Shown here: positions 48,448 to 56,762 of the stretch, one piece after another
Numbering within the stretch: the first letter of the stretch is position 1
Layout: each line of letters starts with the position of its first letter
DNA from: Kibdelosporangium banguiense
Lineage (GTDB): Bacteria > Actinomycetota > Actinomycetes > Mycobacteriales > Pseudonocardiaceae
Reading direction: 5' to 3'
Assembly: GCF_017876405.1 (NCBI RefSeq)
Contig: NZ_JAGINW010000001.1
Location: forward strand, 6,213,203-6,277,202
Length of the DNA: 64,000 bases
Program-made: the position numbers and the translations under genes
Notes under the pieces: generated by a model
Database searches by the model: none
What the model saw: only the letters and a program-made list of their open reading frames with translations
Told to the model about the DNA's origin: nothing

Positions 48448-49878
48448 ATGAAGAATCGGCTGGCCGTACTGGTGCTGGCTGTCATCGCCTTCGTCGCGGG
48501 TCTGCCCGTGACGCAGGCGGCCGCCTCACCCGCGGTGCGGTACACGAACCCGATCGCGGAGCGGCGTGCCGACCCGCACATCGTCAAACACACCGACGGC
48601 TACTACTACTTCACCGCCACTGTCCCGGAGTACGACCGGATCGTCCTGCGCCGCGCGACCACAATCCAGGGCCTGTCCACGGCACCGGAGACAGTGATCT
48701 GGCGCAAGCACTCCAGCGGCGAGATGGGCGCCCACATCTGGGCGCCGGAGATCCACTTCGTCAACGGCAAGTGGTACGTCTACTTCGCCGCCGGCCGCGC
48801 GGACGACATCTGGCGCATCCGGATGTACGTACTGGAAAGCTCCAGCGCCAATCCGCTGACCGGGACATGGACCGAACGCGGGCGAATCACCACCCCTTGG
48901 GACACTTTCTCGCTCGACGCCTCGACATTCGTCAACAACGGCGTGCGATACCTGATCTGGGCGCAGCAGGAACCGGGTATCTCCACGAACTCCAACCTCT
49001 ACATAGCACGCATGGGTGCGAATCCATGGACGATCACCGGCCAGACAACCCGGTTGACCGTGCCCACCCTGGCTTGGGAGACCCGTGGGTACAAAGTGGC
49101 CGAAGGCCCGACGGTCCTGCAACGCAACGGCAAGGTTTTCCTCACCTACTCCGCCAGCGCCACCGACGCGAACTACTGCCTGGGCATGCTGACCGCGCCT
49201 GCATCGGCGGACCTGCTCAACGCGGCATCGTGGACGAAAAGCGCCAACCCTGTCTTCGTGAGCAACGCCGCGACCAGCCAGTACGGCCCCGGCCACAACT
49301 CGTTCACAGTCTCCGAGGACGGCCAAAGCGACATCATGGTCTACCACGACCGCAACTACCGCGACATCTCCGGCGACCCACTCAACGACCCGAACCGCCG
49401 TACCCGCGTGCAAAAGGTCTACTACAAAGCCGACGGCACCCCGGACTTCGGCATCCCAGTGCCAGACGGCCCAACCCCAGCCCGCCTCAAGTCGTACAAC
49501 GCCACCGACCGTTTCGTGCGGCACTGGGACTTCCGGGCGAAACTGGAACCCAACGTAACCCCGCTGGCCGACTCCCAGTTCAAGCCGGTGACCGGCCTTA
49601 CCGGCTCAGGCACAGTTTCGTTGGAGTCAACCAACTTCCCGGGTTACTACCTGCGGCACCGTAACTTCGAGCTGTGGGTCGAGCGCAACGACGGCAGCAC
49701 CCAGTTCCGCAACGACGCGTCGTTCACCCAACGGCCCGGCCTCGCCAGCAGCTCAGCCGTGTCATTCGAATCGCTCAACAACTCCGGCTACTACATCCGG
49801 CACAGCAACGGATTGCTTTACGTACAGGCCGTGACCGACGCGGCGGGACGAGCAGACGCAACATTCGTACTGGAGTGA
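48448..49878 (+). CDS. Second secreted GH43 hydrolase with AbfB domain
   Basis: A 476-aa protein with a signal peptide (about 1-25, MKNRLAVLVLAVIAFVAG) and a GH43 catalytic domain (about 28-335). The domain has the general-base motif RRADPHIVKHTDGYYYF, the segment HIWAPEIHFVNGKWY, and VAEGPTVLQRNGKVF with the general-acid Glu. An AbfB domain is at about 345-475 (DRFVRHWDF, NFPGYYLRHRNFEL, GYYIRHSNG). It is probably an exo-alpha-arabinofuranosidase working with its upstream partner, from which it is separated by 11 bp with AAAGGAAAG as ribosome site. The two catalytic parts differ, so they are not a recent duplication. Confidence 0.9.
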   Translation: MKNRLAVLVLAVIAFVAGLPVTQAAASPAVRYTNPIAERRADPHIVKHTDGYYYFTATVPEYDRIVLRRATTIQGLSTAPETVIWRKHSSGEMGAHIWAPEIHFVNGKWYVYFAAGRADDIWRIRMYVLESSSANPLTGTWTERGRITTPWDTFSLDASTFVNNGVRYLIWAQQEPGISTNSNLYIARMGANPWTITGQTTRLTVPTLAWETRGYKVAEGPTVLQRNGKVFLTYSASATDANYCLGMLTAPASADLLNAASWTKSANPVFVSNAATSQYGPGHNSFTVSEDGQSDIMVYHDRNYRDISGDPLNDPNRRTRVQKVYYKADGTPDFGIPVPDGPTPARLKSYNATDRFVRHWDFRAKLEPNVTPLADSQFKPVTGLTGSGTVSLESTNFPGYYLRHRNFELWVERNDGSTQFRNDASFTQRPGLASSSAVSFESLNNSGYYIRHSNGLLYVQAVTDAAGRADATFVLE

Positions 49879-49879
49879 A

Positions 49880-51163
49880 CTAGCGTCCTTGTGTGACGGC
49901 GGTCAACTGCTCCACGAGGCTGTCGATCATGGCATCGGTGGACACCGGGTTGGTCAGGGCGTTGGCCAGATACTCGTGAATCGCGGCACTGACGTCGCCG
50001 TAGTACGGCGTGGCAGGGCGATTCCGCGAATTCTCCACACTTCGCCGGAGCACGTCGAGATAGGGAAACTGTTTCCGAAGCTCGGGATCCTCGTACAGCG
50101 CCGCCACGGCGGGCGCGAACCCGGCGGTCCTGAACAGGTTTCGCTGGTTCGTTTCGTCGGTGACGAACTTGATGAAATTGCGCGCTGTCTGCCGGTGTGT
50201 CGAGCAGTTGGAGACACCGAGGTTCCACCCGCCCAGCGCGCTCGGGCCGGGGAGGGTGGTCACGCCGAACTTGTCGGATACCGGCGATTTCGGGTCGGAG
50301 AGGCGCTGATAGACATAAGGCCAGTTGCGCAGGAACAAGGTGGAGCCGGTCTGAAACGCCTCCCGGCTGCGCTCTTCGGTGAACGTCAGCGCGGCGCGTG
50401 GAATCCACCCGTCCTCGAATCCGGAGGCGAGCATCTTGATGCCCGCTTTGGCCTGCGGGGACTGGATGATCACCGCGCCTTGCGGGCTCAGCACGTCGCC
50501 ACCCTTGGCCCAGATGGCTTCCATCGCGTTGACGGTGAAACCTTCGTACCGGTTGAACTGGCCGACGTACCCGTCCTTGCCGTACTTCGGGGCGATCGTG
50601 CGGGCCTGCCGGATGAGCTGTTCCCAGGTCCTTGGTGGCTCGGTGTGTTCGGCGTCGAGCAAGTCCTTGCGGTAGTAGAGCAGGCCGGCATCGGTCCGCA
50701 TCGGAATCGCCCACAGCCTGCCGTCCAGTGTCACGGCTTCGACCGGGCGTTTGAGGAACTTGTCCACCTGGAACTCATCGCGGTCGAGTGGCACCAGGTA
50801 GCCGGCTTTGGCGAATTCGGCCGTCCAGATGATGTCCATGGTGACCACGTCGTAGCACTGCGACGGATATTCAGATTGGTCTCCTGGCGCCAGGTCCTGT
50901 GCATGTGCCCGCAACTGAGCGCGGTGGGCATCGGTCGCGTCCGGCATCTCGATGAAGGTCACCTTCTCGGAGTAGTCGTGCCGCCTGTTCCACTCGTTGA
51001 CCAGTTGCTCGATCTGCTTGCCGAAGCTGGTGTCGTGCCCATCGACGAAGATGATCGGTCCTCTGTTGTCGAACGGGTCGGGCGGCGGGGGCGCACAGCC
51101 GGCCAGGACGAGCAGGATCGCCGCACCGAGGCCTGCCCACCACCGGCGCTGGAGGTCAGCCAC
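49880..51163 (-). CDS. Extracellular solute-binding lipoprotein (orphan)
   Basis: A 427-aa solute-binding protein of the ABC-sugar (maltose/oligosaccharide) type with a lipobox LLVLAGCAPPPP. Typical segments include PMRTDAGLLYYRKDLL, TWEQLIRQARTIAP and GGWNLGVSNCS. The GTG at 51163 overlaps the stop region of the upstream cyclase-like/vWA gene by 8 bp, which indicates co-translation. No permease or ATPase is encoded nearby, so it may serve as a sensor partner for the upstream membrane protein rather than a transporter component. This is inferred from context only. Confidence 0.85.
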   Translation of the reverse strand: MADLQRRWWAGLGAAILLVLAGCAPPPPDPFDNRGPIIFVDGHDTSFGKQIEQLVNEWNRRHDYSEKVTFIEMPDATDAHRAQLRAHAQDLAPGDQSEYPSQCYDVVTMDIIWTAEFAKAGYLVPLDRDEFQVDKFLKRPVEAVTLDGRLWAIPMRTDAGLLYYRKDLLDAEHTEPPRTWEQLIRQARTIAPKYGKDGYVGQFNRYEGFTVNAMEAIWAKGGDVLSPQGAVIIQSPQAKAGIKMLASGFEDGWIPRAALTFTEERSREAFQTGSTLFLRNWPYVYQRLSDPKSPVSDKFGVTTLPGPSALGGWNLGVSNCSTHRQTARNFIKFVTDETNQRNLFRTAGFAPAVAALYEDPELRKQFPYLDVLRRSVENSRNRPATPYYGDVSAAIHEYLANALTNPVSTDAMIDSLVEQLTAVTQGR

Positions 51164-53573
51164 CGTTCCCACCCCACAGTCCCGCCGCGACTGCATCGAG
51201 GGTGGTACCGATGTCGGCGACGCCACCGACCTCGTGGCACGCGCCACCAGTGGCCCGGACTATTTCCTGCCACTGGACCGAGGAGCAGACCGGCGTGCCG
51301 AACGCGATCATGAAAACCGGTACCGGCCGGCCGGAATGAAGAAGAAAGTCGACCAGTTCGGTGATCCCTTGCTCATTGCCGGTCCCGTCGGCGATGACAA
51401 CGACGGCGTCCCGGGTGTCGCTTTGTGAGCCTCCGTGGATGCTGGCCACTGACTCGCGCAGCACGGGGTATAAGCGAGCGGGCCGGGATTCGCCTCGCAG
51501 TTGACGAATGCGTGCCCGGACTGTTTCCCCCCGGCTTGTCCCGTTGAGGTTGTCGGCCGAACCGCCCATGGGTACCACCTCCTGGTAGTCGGCTACACCA
51601 GCCACGTGACCACCGAAAGCCCATAGCCCGACGTCGTCCTTGTCACCGATCGAGCGCAAGGCCCGGCTGGCCGCATCCGCCGCCGCGGTGAGCCGCGTGC
51701 CACCGACATCGGGGAAGGGCTCGGACATGGCCGTGGACACATCGACCAGCAACAGCGCCCTGGCTGATCTCCTGGCGTCGTGGAACGCCTCGATCACCGC
51801 ATTGACATCCACGACGCCCAGCGGCAGTTCCGTCGGCCGGCCTGGCGGCGCACCGTCGAACGGTGCGATGTCGCCATTGCGATCGCGGAACCGGGCGCGG
51901 CGCAGCTCGTCCTGCGCTCTGGGCCCGACCAGGAAGTCGAAGAACTGCCGGACGACAATCTGCCGCCGCTCGTTCACCGGCCGGTTGTTCCAGTTGATCA
52001 CAACGAACGGATGGTCGAGGTAGGGCGTGCCCTCCGTGGGATAGGACAATGTCAACTGGGAACCGGCCGGTCGCTGTCCCGGCGGGCAGGTCGTGCCGAG
52101 CGGACTGCCCATGTTGAAGTCCGATGCGGCCTTCTCTGAGACCAGCACGGCCGTGTCGACCGGCGCAGCACTCGGATTGTCCATGCGGTGCCGCAACGAA
52201 CACAACATCGTCTGGCTCTCCGCGTCACTGGCGGCAATCGACCGTTCGACGCCGTAAAGTACCGGGGGTGTGCCCGTGGCCGTAAGTGCCGGCGCCGTCA
52301 GCTCCCGGCCGAACGCCGCCGAATAGAGAGCGATCGTCGCGAGCAGTCCCGTACCAGAGGAAACCGGACTCGGCCGACGGAAACCGGCGCCTGCCTGATC
52401 AGAAGGCGAGAGTCTCGCGGCCCCGAGCAACTGCTGCCAGCTGTGTGGCTGTGCGGCCGCGGACACTGTCGCTTCACGCGGTTTCGACGTGGCCAGCACC
52501 AGCGGTGAGCTTGCGATCGACCCCCAGTTGTCCAGCGTGACATCCGTACGCTGGTTGCGCCCCAACGCCATTCGGGCAGCCTCGAACTCCCACCGCGAAT
52601 CCGGCAACAACACGTGCGGTTCAGGACCCATGTCCCGTATGTCGTCGCGTCCCGACCAACCACGGCCGATCGCCGCGATCAGCAGATCGGCCGATGTCAC
52701 CACGGTGACATGGACGCTCACCTCTTTGCATCGATGCACGTCGTCCTGCAGCCAGGACCGCCTTTCGAACAGGGGCACCAACTTCTGGATGACCGGTGCT
52801 TTCTCCGCCGACACACTGAGGTTGAGCTGCACCGGCTCGTGACAGTCGTAATCCGGCGGAGCGGCCGCGAGCACGTTGCCCCCCACTACACCGACCAGCA
52901 ACAACACCATGAACAACACAAGACGTGACGACCGGCCGACGCGCACTCGCCTCTTGTCATGGCGGGCGCCGTCACTACGGTCGCGTACCGTCTCGCGTAC
53001 CCCGGCGCCAGGCACAACATGGTTGTCCGGCAGGCAGACCCAGGCGTCTGTGGTCGTCTCCTTCTCGGAAATCCGGGCCTTCCAGTAGATATCAGGGTTG
53101 GCCGCCGGGTAGTTCACGACGACGTTCTCAAAGAACTCCGTCGACGTGATCAACGCGAGGACACCGTGGGAGCCGGCCAGAGCCTTCTTCAGGACAGCGG
53201 AGTTGAGCAGCCGGAAGGCGAAAACCACTGCCGGGGCGGAGACCCCGTGTTTGTCGTGCTCTACTTCGCCGACGTGCACCACGATGCGCAGCCGAATACG
53301 CGCGCCAACGTCAGCCCCTGCATTGTGTTCGCGCAGACGTGCCGCCAGTTCGTTGGGCAGGCACTCCACAAGCCGGCTGTTGGGCACTTCTGGCGGAACG
53401 AGGATCAGCACACCGTCGCCTCTGTCCTCGTTGTAACACCGTTCCCATCGCATTCCGCACTGTGCGAACGCAGCTTGCACCGACGCGTACAAACCCGTAC
53501 GCACCACACCCTGATGCCAGAGGTCCCGGCCGCCAAACCCCTCTACGTCCACTGCGATGATCGTGTGGTACAT
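51156..53573 (-). CDS. Cyclase-like / TM / solute-binding / vWA fusion protein
   Basis: An 805-aa protein. Residues 1-185 form a class III nucleotidyl-cyclase-like domain (VDVEGFGG with D9, RGDGVLILVP with D53, RIVVHVGEVEHDKHG). One transmembrane helix is at about 217-237. An extracytoplasmic solute-binding-like domain is at about 245-595, and a von Willebrand A domain is at about 605-795 with a degenerate MIDAS (DVSTAMS instead of DxSxS). The layout places the cyclase-like part in the cytoplasm and the binding and vWA domains outside. It is coupled to an orphan solute-binding lipoprotein. The family is known in actinomycetes mostly as uncharacterised proteins; a sensor with intracellular signalling is a reasonable guess, but catalysis is unproven. 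Confidence 0.8.
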   Translation of the reverse strand: MYHTIIAVDVEGFGGRDLWHQGVVRTGLYASVQAAFAQCGMRWERCYNEDRGDGVLILVPPEVPNSRLVECLPNELAARLREHNAGADVGARIRLRIVVHVGEVEHDKHGVSAPAVVFAFRLLNSAVLKKALAGSHGVLALITSTEFFENVVVNYPAANPDIYWKARISEKETTTDAWVCLPDNHVVPGAGVRETVRDRSDGARHDKRRVRVGRSSRLVLFMVLLLVGVVGGNVLAAAPPDYDCHEPVQLNLSVSAEKAPVIQKLVPLFERRSWLQDDVHRCKEVSVHVTVVTSADLLIAAIGRGWSGRDDIRDMGPEPHVLLPDSRWEFEAARMALGRNQRTDVTLDNWGSIASSPLVLATSKPREATVSAAAQPHSWQQLLGAARLSPSDQAGAGFRRPSPVSSGTGLLATIALYSAAFGRELTAPALTATGTPPVLYGVERSIAASDAESQTMLCSLRHRMDNPSAAPVDTAVLVSEKAASDFNMGSPLGTTCPPGQRPAGSQLTLSYPTEGTPYLDHPFVVINWNNRPVNERRQIVVRQFFDFLVGPRAQDELRRARFRDRNGDIAPFDGAPPGRPTELPLGVVDVNAVIEAFHDARRSARALLLVDVSTAMSEPFPDVGGTRLTAAADAASRALRSIGDKDDVGLWAFGGHVAGVADYQEVVPMGGSADNLNGTSRGETVRARIRQLRGESRPARLYPVLRESVASIHGGSQSDTRDAVVVIADGTGNEQGITELVDFLLHSGRPVPVFMIAFGTPVCSSVQWQEIVRATGGACHEVGGVADIGTTLDAVAAGLWGGNGG

Positions 53574-53764
53574 CGCCGCTCGCTTCTGTCAGCGCGGACA
53601 CAACACCCACGTGCGCACATTGGGATGCATGAGTCTATGACGAGCAAGCCCCGCCGGATGAGCGAATCGCGATCGCGGAATGGACAATTCATGTGCATGG
53701 TCAGTCCGTGAAGACGTTCAATCGACCAGGCCGTCACATCGCGTGCTGTGTCCCCAGGACCGGA

Positions 53765-54256
53765 TCAGGTGAGGTGTTTGCGGATTTCGGTGAAATCGGC
53801 GTCGGTGAGGCCGGTGCGGGGGTTGATCGGGATCAGGCTTGTCGGCAGGCCGGCGCGGGTGGCCAGGAATTCGTCGCGGGCGCTTGGGTACATGGCGAAG
53901 TCGTCGTCGAGCCAGATGAGGGGGCGGTGCTGGGCGTAGGTGGCGACGGCGGGGAATTTCCAGGCGGGGCCGGTTTCGCCGAACTGGATCACGGGCAGGC
54001 TGGGCAGGCCGATCGCGGGGGCGACCATGGTGTTGGCCTTGTGTTCCCAGGTGGTGGCCCAGACCAGTTCGGCGGGGCCTGCGGCTTGCAGGAGAGATCG
54101 GCCGTGGGCCGGGTTGAGCCACATCCTGAGTGGGTGGCGGCGGCTCCAGCCGGCGAGTCTGAATTTGTGCTCGAGGTAGCCGGGTGGTTTCGCGTCGGCT
54201 TTGGCGGCGAAGGGGTTCAAGGGGCCGTCGATGTCGAGGAGCAGGAGGGGCCGCAC
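53765..54256 (-). CDS. HAD-superfamily small hydrolase-like protein
   Basis: A 163-aa protein with the HAD motif LLLDIDGPLNPF (D-x-D nucleophile pair) at the N-terminus, a middle TTWEHKAN and the late RPLIWLDDDF, which holds the metal-binding Asp residues. It belongs to the short HAD group without a cap domain. The GTG start at 54256 is only 7 bp from the divergent flavoenzyme start at 54264, so promoters must lie inside each other's coding region, or one transcript is leaderless. The substrate is unknown. Confidence 0.83.
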   Translation of the reverse strand: MRPLLLLDIDGPLNPFAAKADAKPPGYLEHKFRLAGWSRRHPLRMWLNPAHGRSLLQAAGPAELVWATTWEHKANTMVAPAIGLPSLPVIQFGETGPAWKFPAVATYAQHRPLIWLDDDFAMYPSARDEFLATRAGLPTSLIPINPRTGLTDADFTEIRKHLT

Positions 54257-54263
54257 AGGCTCT

Positions 54264-55331
54264 ATGGTGCCAAAGGTGGAGATTCTTCGGGCGGATGTTG
54301 TTGTGGTGGGGCTGGGGGCGTTCGGGTCGGCTGCGTTGTGGCGGTTGGCTCAGCGCGGCCTTGACGTCGTCGGGGTCGAGCGGCATGGGGTTGGGCATGA
54401 GCATGGGTCGTCGCATGGGGAGACGAGGTTGTTCAGGGTTGCCTGTATGGAGCATCCGGGGTTGGCGGCTGTTGCGACGAAGTCGTTGGAGTTGTGGACT
54501 GAGCTGGGGCGGGACACGGGGGAGACGCTGGTCAGGCAGACGGGGTGCCTGAATGTGGGGGCGCCGGACAGCCAGACGGTCCAAGGGCCGTTGAAGGCGG
54601 GTGTGCCGGTTGACTTGCTGACGCATGAGCAGCTGGTGGCGCGGCAGCCGCAGTATGCGGGGCTTCGGCCTGATGATGTGGCTGTGTGGGATCCGGGGGC
54701 GGGGATCTGTTATCCGGAGCGGAATGTTCGGGCTCATGTCAAGGCGGCGCAACGGCTTGGGGCGCGGATTTACCTTGAAGAGGTTGTTGAGGTGGATGGG
54801 GCCACTGTGCGTACTCAGGGAACCGAGTTCCGCGCCGGGAAAGTCGTGGTCGCGGCCGGTGCGGGTTTGAGCGGGTTGGTCGGAGGGCTGCCCTTGGTTC
54901 ATCGGCCGACGCCCTTGAACTGGTTCGCGCCGAAAGAGGAATTCACGCTACCGCGCTTTCCCGCGTTCATCTGGGATCGGCCCGAAGGGGGATTGTGGGG
55001 CCACGGTTCCGATGAGGGATACGCCGTCAAGATCGGCGTCCACCCGGAGACGATGGACATCGAAGGGGTTGTGGCGCAAGCGTTTCCGGGTCTTGATCCG
55101 AAGCCGGTCAAGGTTGTGCCGTGTCATGTCACGGATTCGCCGGACGGGCAGTTTCTTCTCGGCGGGATCGACGAGAATGTGATCATCGCGGGTGGCGACA
55201 GCGGTCACGGGTTCAAACACGCCGCGGGGATCGGTGAGCTGCTCGCGCAGATGGCGACTGGTGAGAATCCCTACTGCGCGGTGGATTTCCTTGACCCGGC
55301 CAGGTTTCGCGGGTCGTCGAGCAACGGCTGA
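54264..55331 (+). CDS. Sarcosine oxidase/N-methyltryptophan oxidase-type flavoenzyme
   Basis: A 355-aa FAD-dependent amine oxidase of the monomeric sarcosine oxidase family. The dinucleotide fold is ADVVVVGLGAFGSAALWRLA, followed by GVERHGVGHEHGSSHGETRL. The covalent-flavin Cys motif is VVPCHVTDSPDGQFLLGG, and GGDSGHGFKHAAGIGELLA is near the C-terminus. It oxidatively removes the methyl group from N-methyl amino acids with production of hydrogen peroxide; the true substrate is not defined. The C-terminal end overlaps the converging ROK gene by 61 bp. Confidence 0.9.
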   Translation: MVPKVEILRADVVVVGLGAFGSAALWRLAQRGLDVVGVERHGVGHEHGSSHGETRLFRVACMEHPGLAAVATKSLELWTELGRDTGETLVRQTGCLNVGAPDSQTVQGPLKAGVPVDLLTHEQLVARQPQYAGLRPDDVAVWDPGAGICYPERNVRAHVKAAQRLGARIYLEEVVEVDGATVRTQGTEFRAGKVVVAAGAGLSGLVGGLPLVHRPTPLNWFAPKEEFTLPRFPAFIWDRPEGGLWGHGSDEGYAVKIGVHPETMDIEGVVAQAFPGLDPKPVKVVPCHVTDSPDGQFLLGGIDENVIIAGGDSGHGFKHAAGIGELLAQMATGENPYCAVDFLDPARFRGSSSNG

Positions 55332-56449
55332 AAGGCGAGCTCGGCCGCACCCAGCAACATCGCGTCAGGGAGTTCGCCGGGAGTGATGGGGACGGCCGCC
55401 AGGTCGGCGAGGAAGGCGCGCTCGCCGAGTTTGCGGCGGACTATGTCGGGTTCGAGCGAGTACAACGTCCCCAGGGTTCCGCCGAGCACGATCCGGTCGG
55501 CGTCCACGATGTTCGCGAGGCTGCCGAGGCCGACCGCGAGCCGCGTGTTGACCTGCTGGACGGCCGCCATGACCTCGGGCGTGGGAGAGTCCAGCAACAA
55601 GGCCACTTCGGCGGCGATGGACCGCAGTGGGATGTCGAGCGACAGTAGTCGCAGCAAGGCCCGGTGATCCGCCTCGACTTCGAGGCAACCGGTTGAGCCG
55701 CAAGGACATTGCGCGCCCGCGGGGTCCACGGTGATGTGGCCGGGCTCGATGGCGTAGCCGTGCGCACCGAGAAACAGCCGTCCTTGGCTGACCACGCCAC
55801 CGCCGAGGCCCACGTTTCCGGTGGTCAGGTACAGCAGTTGGGAAGCGCCACGGCCGGCGCCGTGCCGGTATTCGGCGATCGCGGCGAGGTTGGCGTCGTT
55901 GCCGATCGCCAGCGGCAACGACAGATGCTCGGATAGCAATGAGTGCAACGGCAAACCGGGCCAGCCCAGGTGCAGGGCGGCCGCCGCGTAACCATCGGCA
56001 CTCCGAACGGGTGAGGACACGGCCACCCCGTAGCCGAGCACGTTGTGTCCTTTGTGGGCGTGGGACGTCATGAGCGCGCAGAGCTCGTCCAGCGCCTCGA
56101 GCGGCTGCAGGTCCGACAGGGGGAGTGCGGACCGCGACAGGATCTGGCCGCCGAGCCCCACATTGGCGACCGTGAATGTGTCCGGCTGGATCTGCGCCGC
56201 CACGACCGTCGGCGCTTCCGAGGCCAGAATCACCTGATGTGATGGACGTCCGCCGTCGGTCTTGCGGCCGCTGCGATCGATCCGGATCAGGGACCGATCG
56301 GCCAGTTCCCCGAGCAGGTAGCCCATCACGCTGCGGCCCACGCCGAGCCGGTCGGTCAGCTCGGCGCGACTTGCTGTGCCGCCGGACACATGCAATGCGA
56401 GCAACAGCTGCCCAAGAGTGTCCTTCGGCGCTTGTGTCCCGCCGCCCAT
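55271..56449 (-). CDS. ROK-family transcriptional regulator
   Basis: A 392-aa protein with an N-terminal winged helix (SGGTASRAELTDRLGVGRSVM) and a C-terminal ROK domain with the zinc motif CPCGSTGCLE. It differs clearly from the ROK protein at 6 kb. The ATG at 56449 follows directly after a perfect 9-bp inverted repeat shared with the divergent SemiSWEET gene; the longer frame to 56629 runs through the operator and is rejected. It probably represses both itself and the sugar-porter-like gene and responds to a sugar. Confidence 0.9.
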   Translation of the reverse strand: MGGGTQAPKDTLGQLLLALHVSGGTASRAELTDRLGVGRSVMGYLLGELADRSLIRIDRSGRKTDGGRPSHQVILASEAPTVVAAQIQPDTFTVANVGLGGQILSRSALPLSDLQPLEALDELCALMTSHAHKGHNVLGYGVAVSSPVRSADGYAAAALHLGWPGLPLHSLLSEHLSLPLAIGNDANLAAIAEYRHGAGRGASQLLYLTTGNVGLGGGVVSQGRLFLGAHGYAIEPGHITVDPAGAQCPCGSTGCLEVEADHRALLRLLSLDIPLRSIAAEVALLLDSPTPEVMAAVQQVNTRLAVGLGSLANIVDADRIVLGGTLGTLYSLEPDIVRRKLGERAFLADLAAVPITPGELPDAMLLGAAELAFQPLLDDPRNLAGSRKSTAQ

Positions 56450-56464
56450 GACGCGTACTGTAAC

Positions 56465-56487
56465 GTTTGTACAGACACTGTACAAAC
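56465..56487. promoter_or_regulatory. ROK operator candidate, GTTTGTACA-gacac-TGTACAAAC
   Basis: Perfect 9-bp arms with a 5-bp spacer, located 15 bp before the ROK start and 5 bp before the SemiSWEET start. ROK regulators bind such dyads. This one can block both promoters at once. Confidence 0.65.
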
Positions 56488-56492
56488 TAGGG

Positions 56493-56762
56493 GTGCACTT
56501 GACTGTCCTTGGCCTGCTCGCCGGCGCACTGACCACGTTCAGCTTTCTGCCCCAGGTGTGGCGGACGATACGAACGCGCAGCGCGCGTGACCTGTCATGG
56601 GTATGGATCGTGATGATGAGCGTGGGCATCGGCGCCTGGCTCGCCTACGGCATCCTCGGTGACGACCTGCCGGTCATCGTCGCCAACGGCATCACGCTGT
56701 TGCTTGTGGCGACCCTTGGTGTGCTCAAGGCGAGCCAGGAAAAGATCAGTACTGCCAGTTGA
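56493..56762 (+). CDS. SemiSWEET-like PQ-loop membrane protein
   Basis: An 89-aa protein with three transmembrane segments and the PQ motif FLPQVWRTIRTRSARDLSW, typical of bacterial SemiSWEET sugar porters, which work as dimers. The GTG at 56493 gives the normal size. It lies 5 bp after the operator, with only a weak AGGGG before it, so the transcript may be leaderless. A neighbouring ROK regulator fits control by a sugar. The last 17 bp overlap the converging deformylase-fusion gene. Confidence 0.8.
   Translation: MHLTVLGLLAGALTTFSFLPQVWRTIRTRSARDLSWVWIVMMSVGIGAWLAYGILGDDLPVIVANGITLLLVATLGVLKASQEKISTAS

Noticed and set aside
48276..49664. 462-codon plus-strand frame overlapping both GH43 genes
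   Set aside because: It is out of frame with two genes that carry signal peptides, GH43 motifs and AbfB domains.
53718..54902. 394-codon minus-strand frame across HAD and flavoenzyme genes
   Set aside because: Pro/Arg-rich shadow; the HAD and sarcosine oxidase frames both show catalytic motifs.
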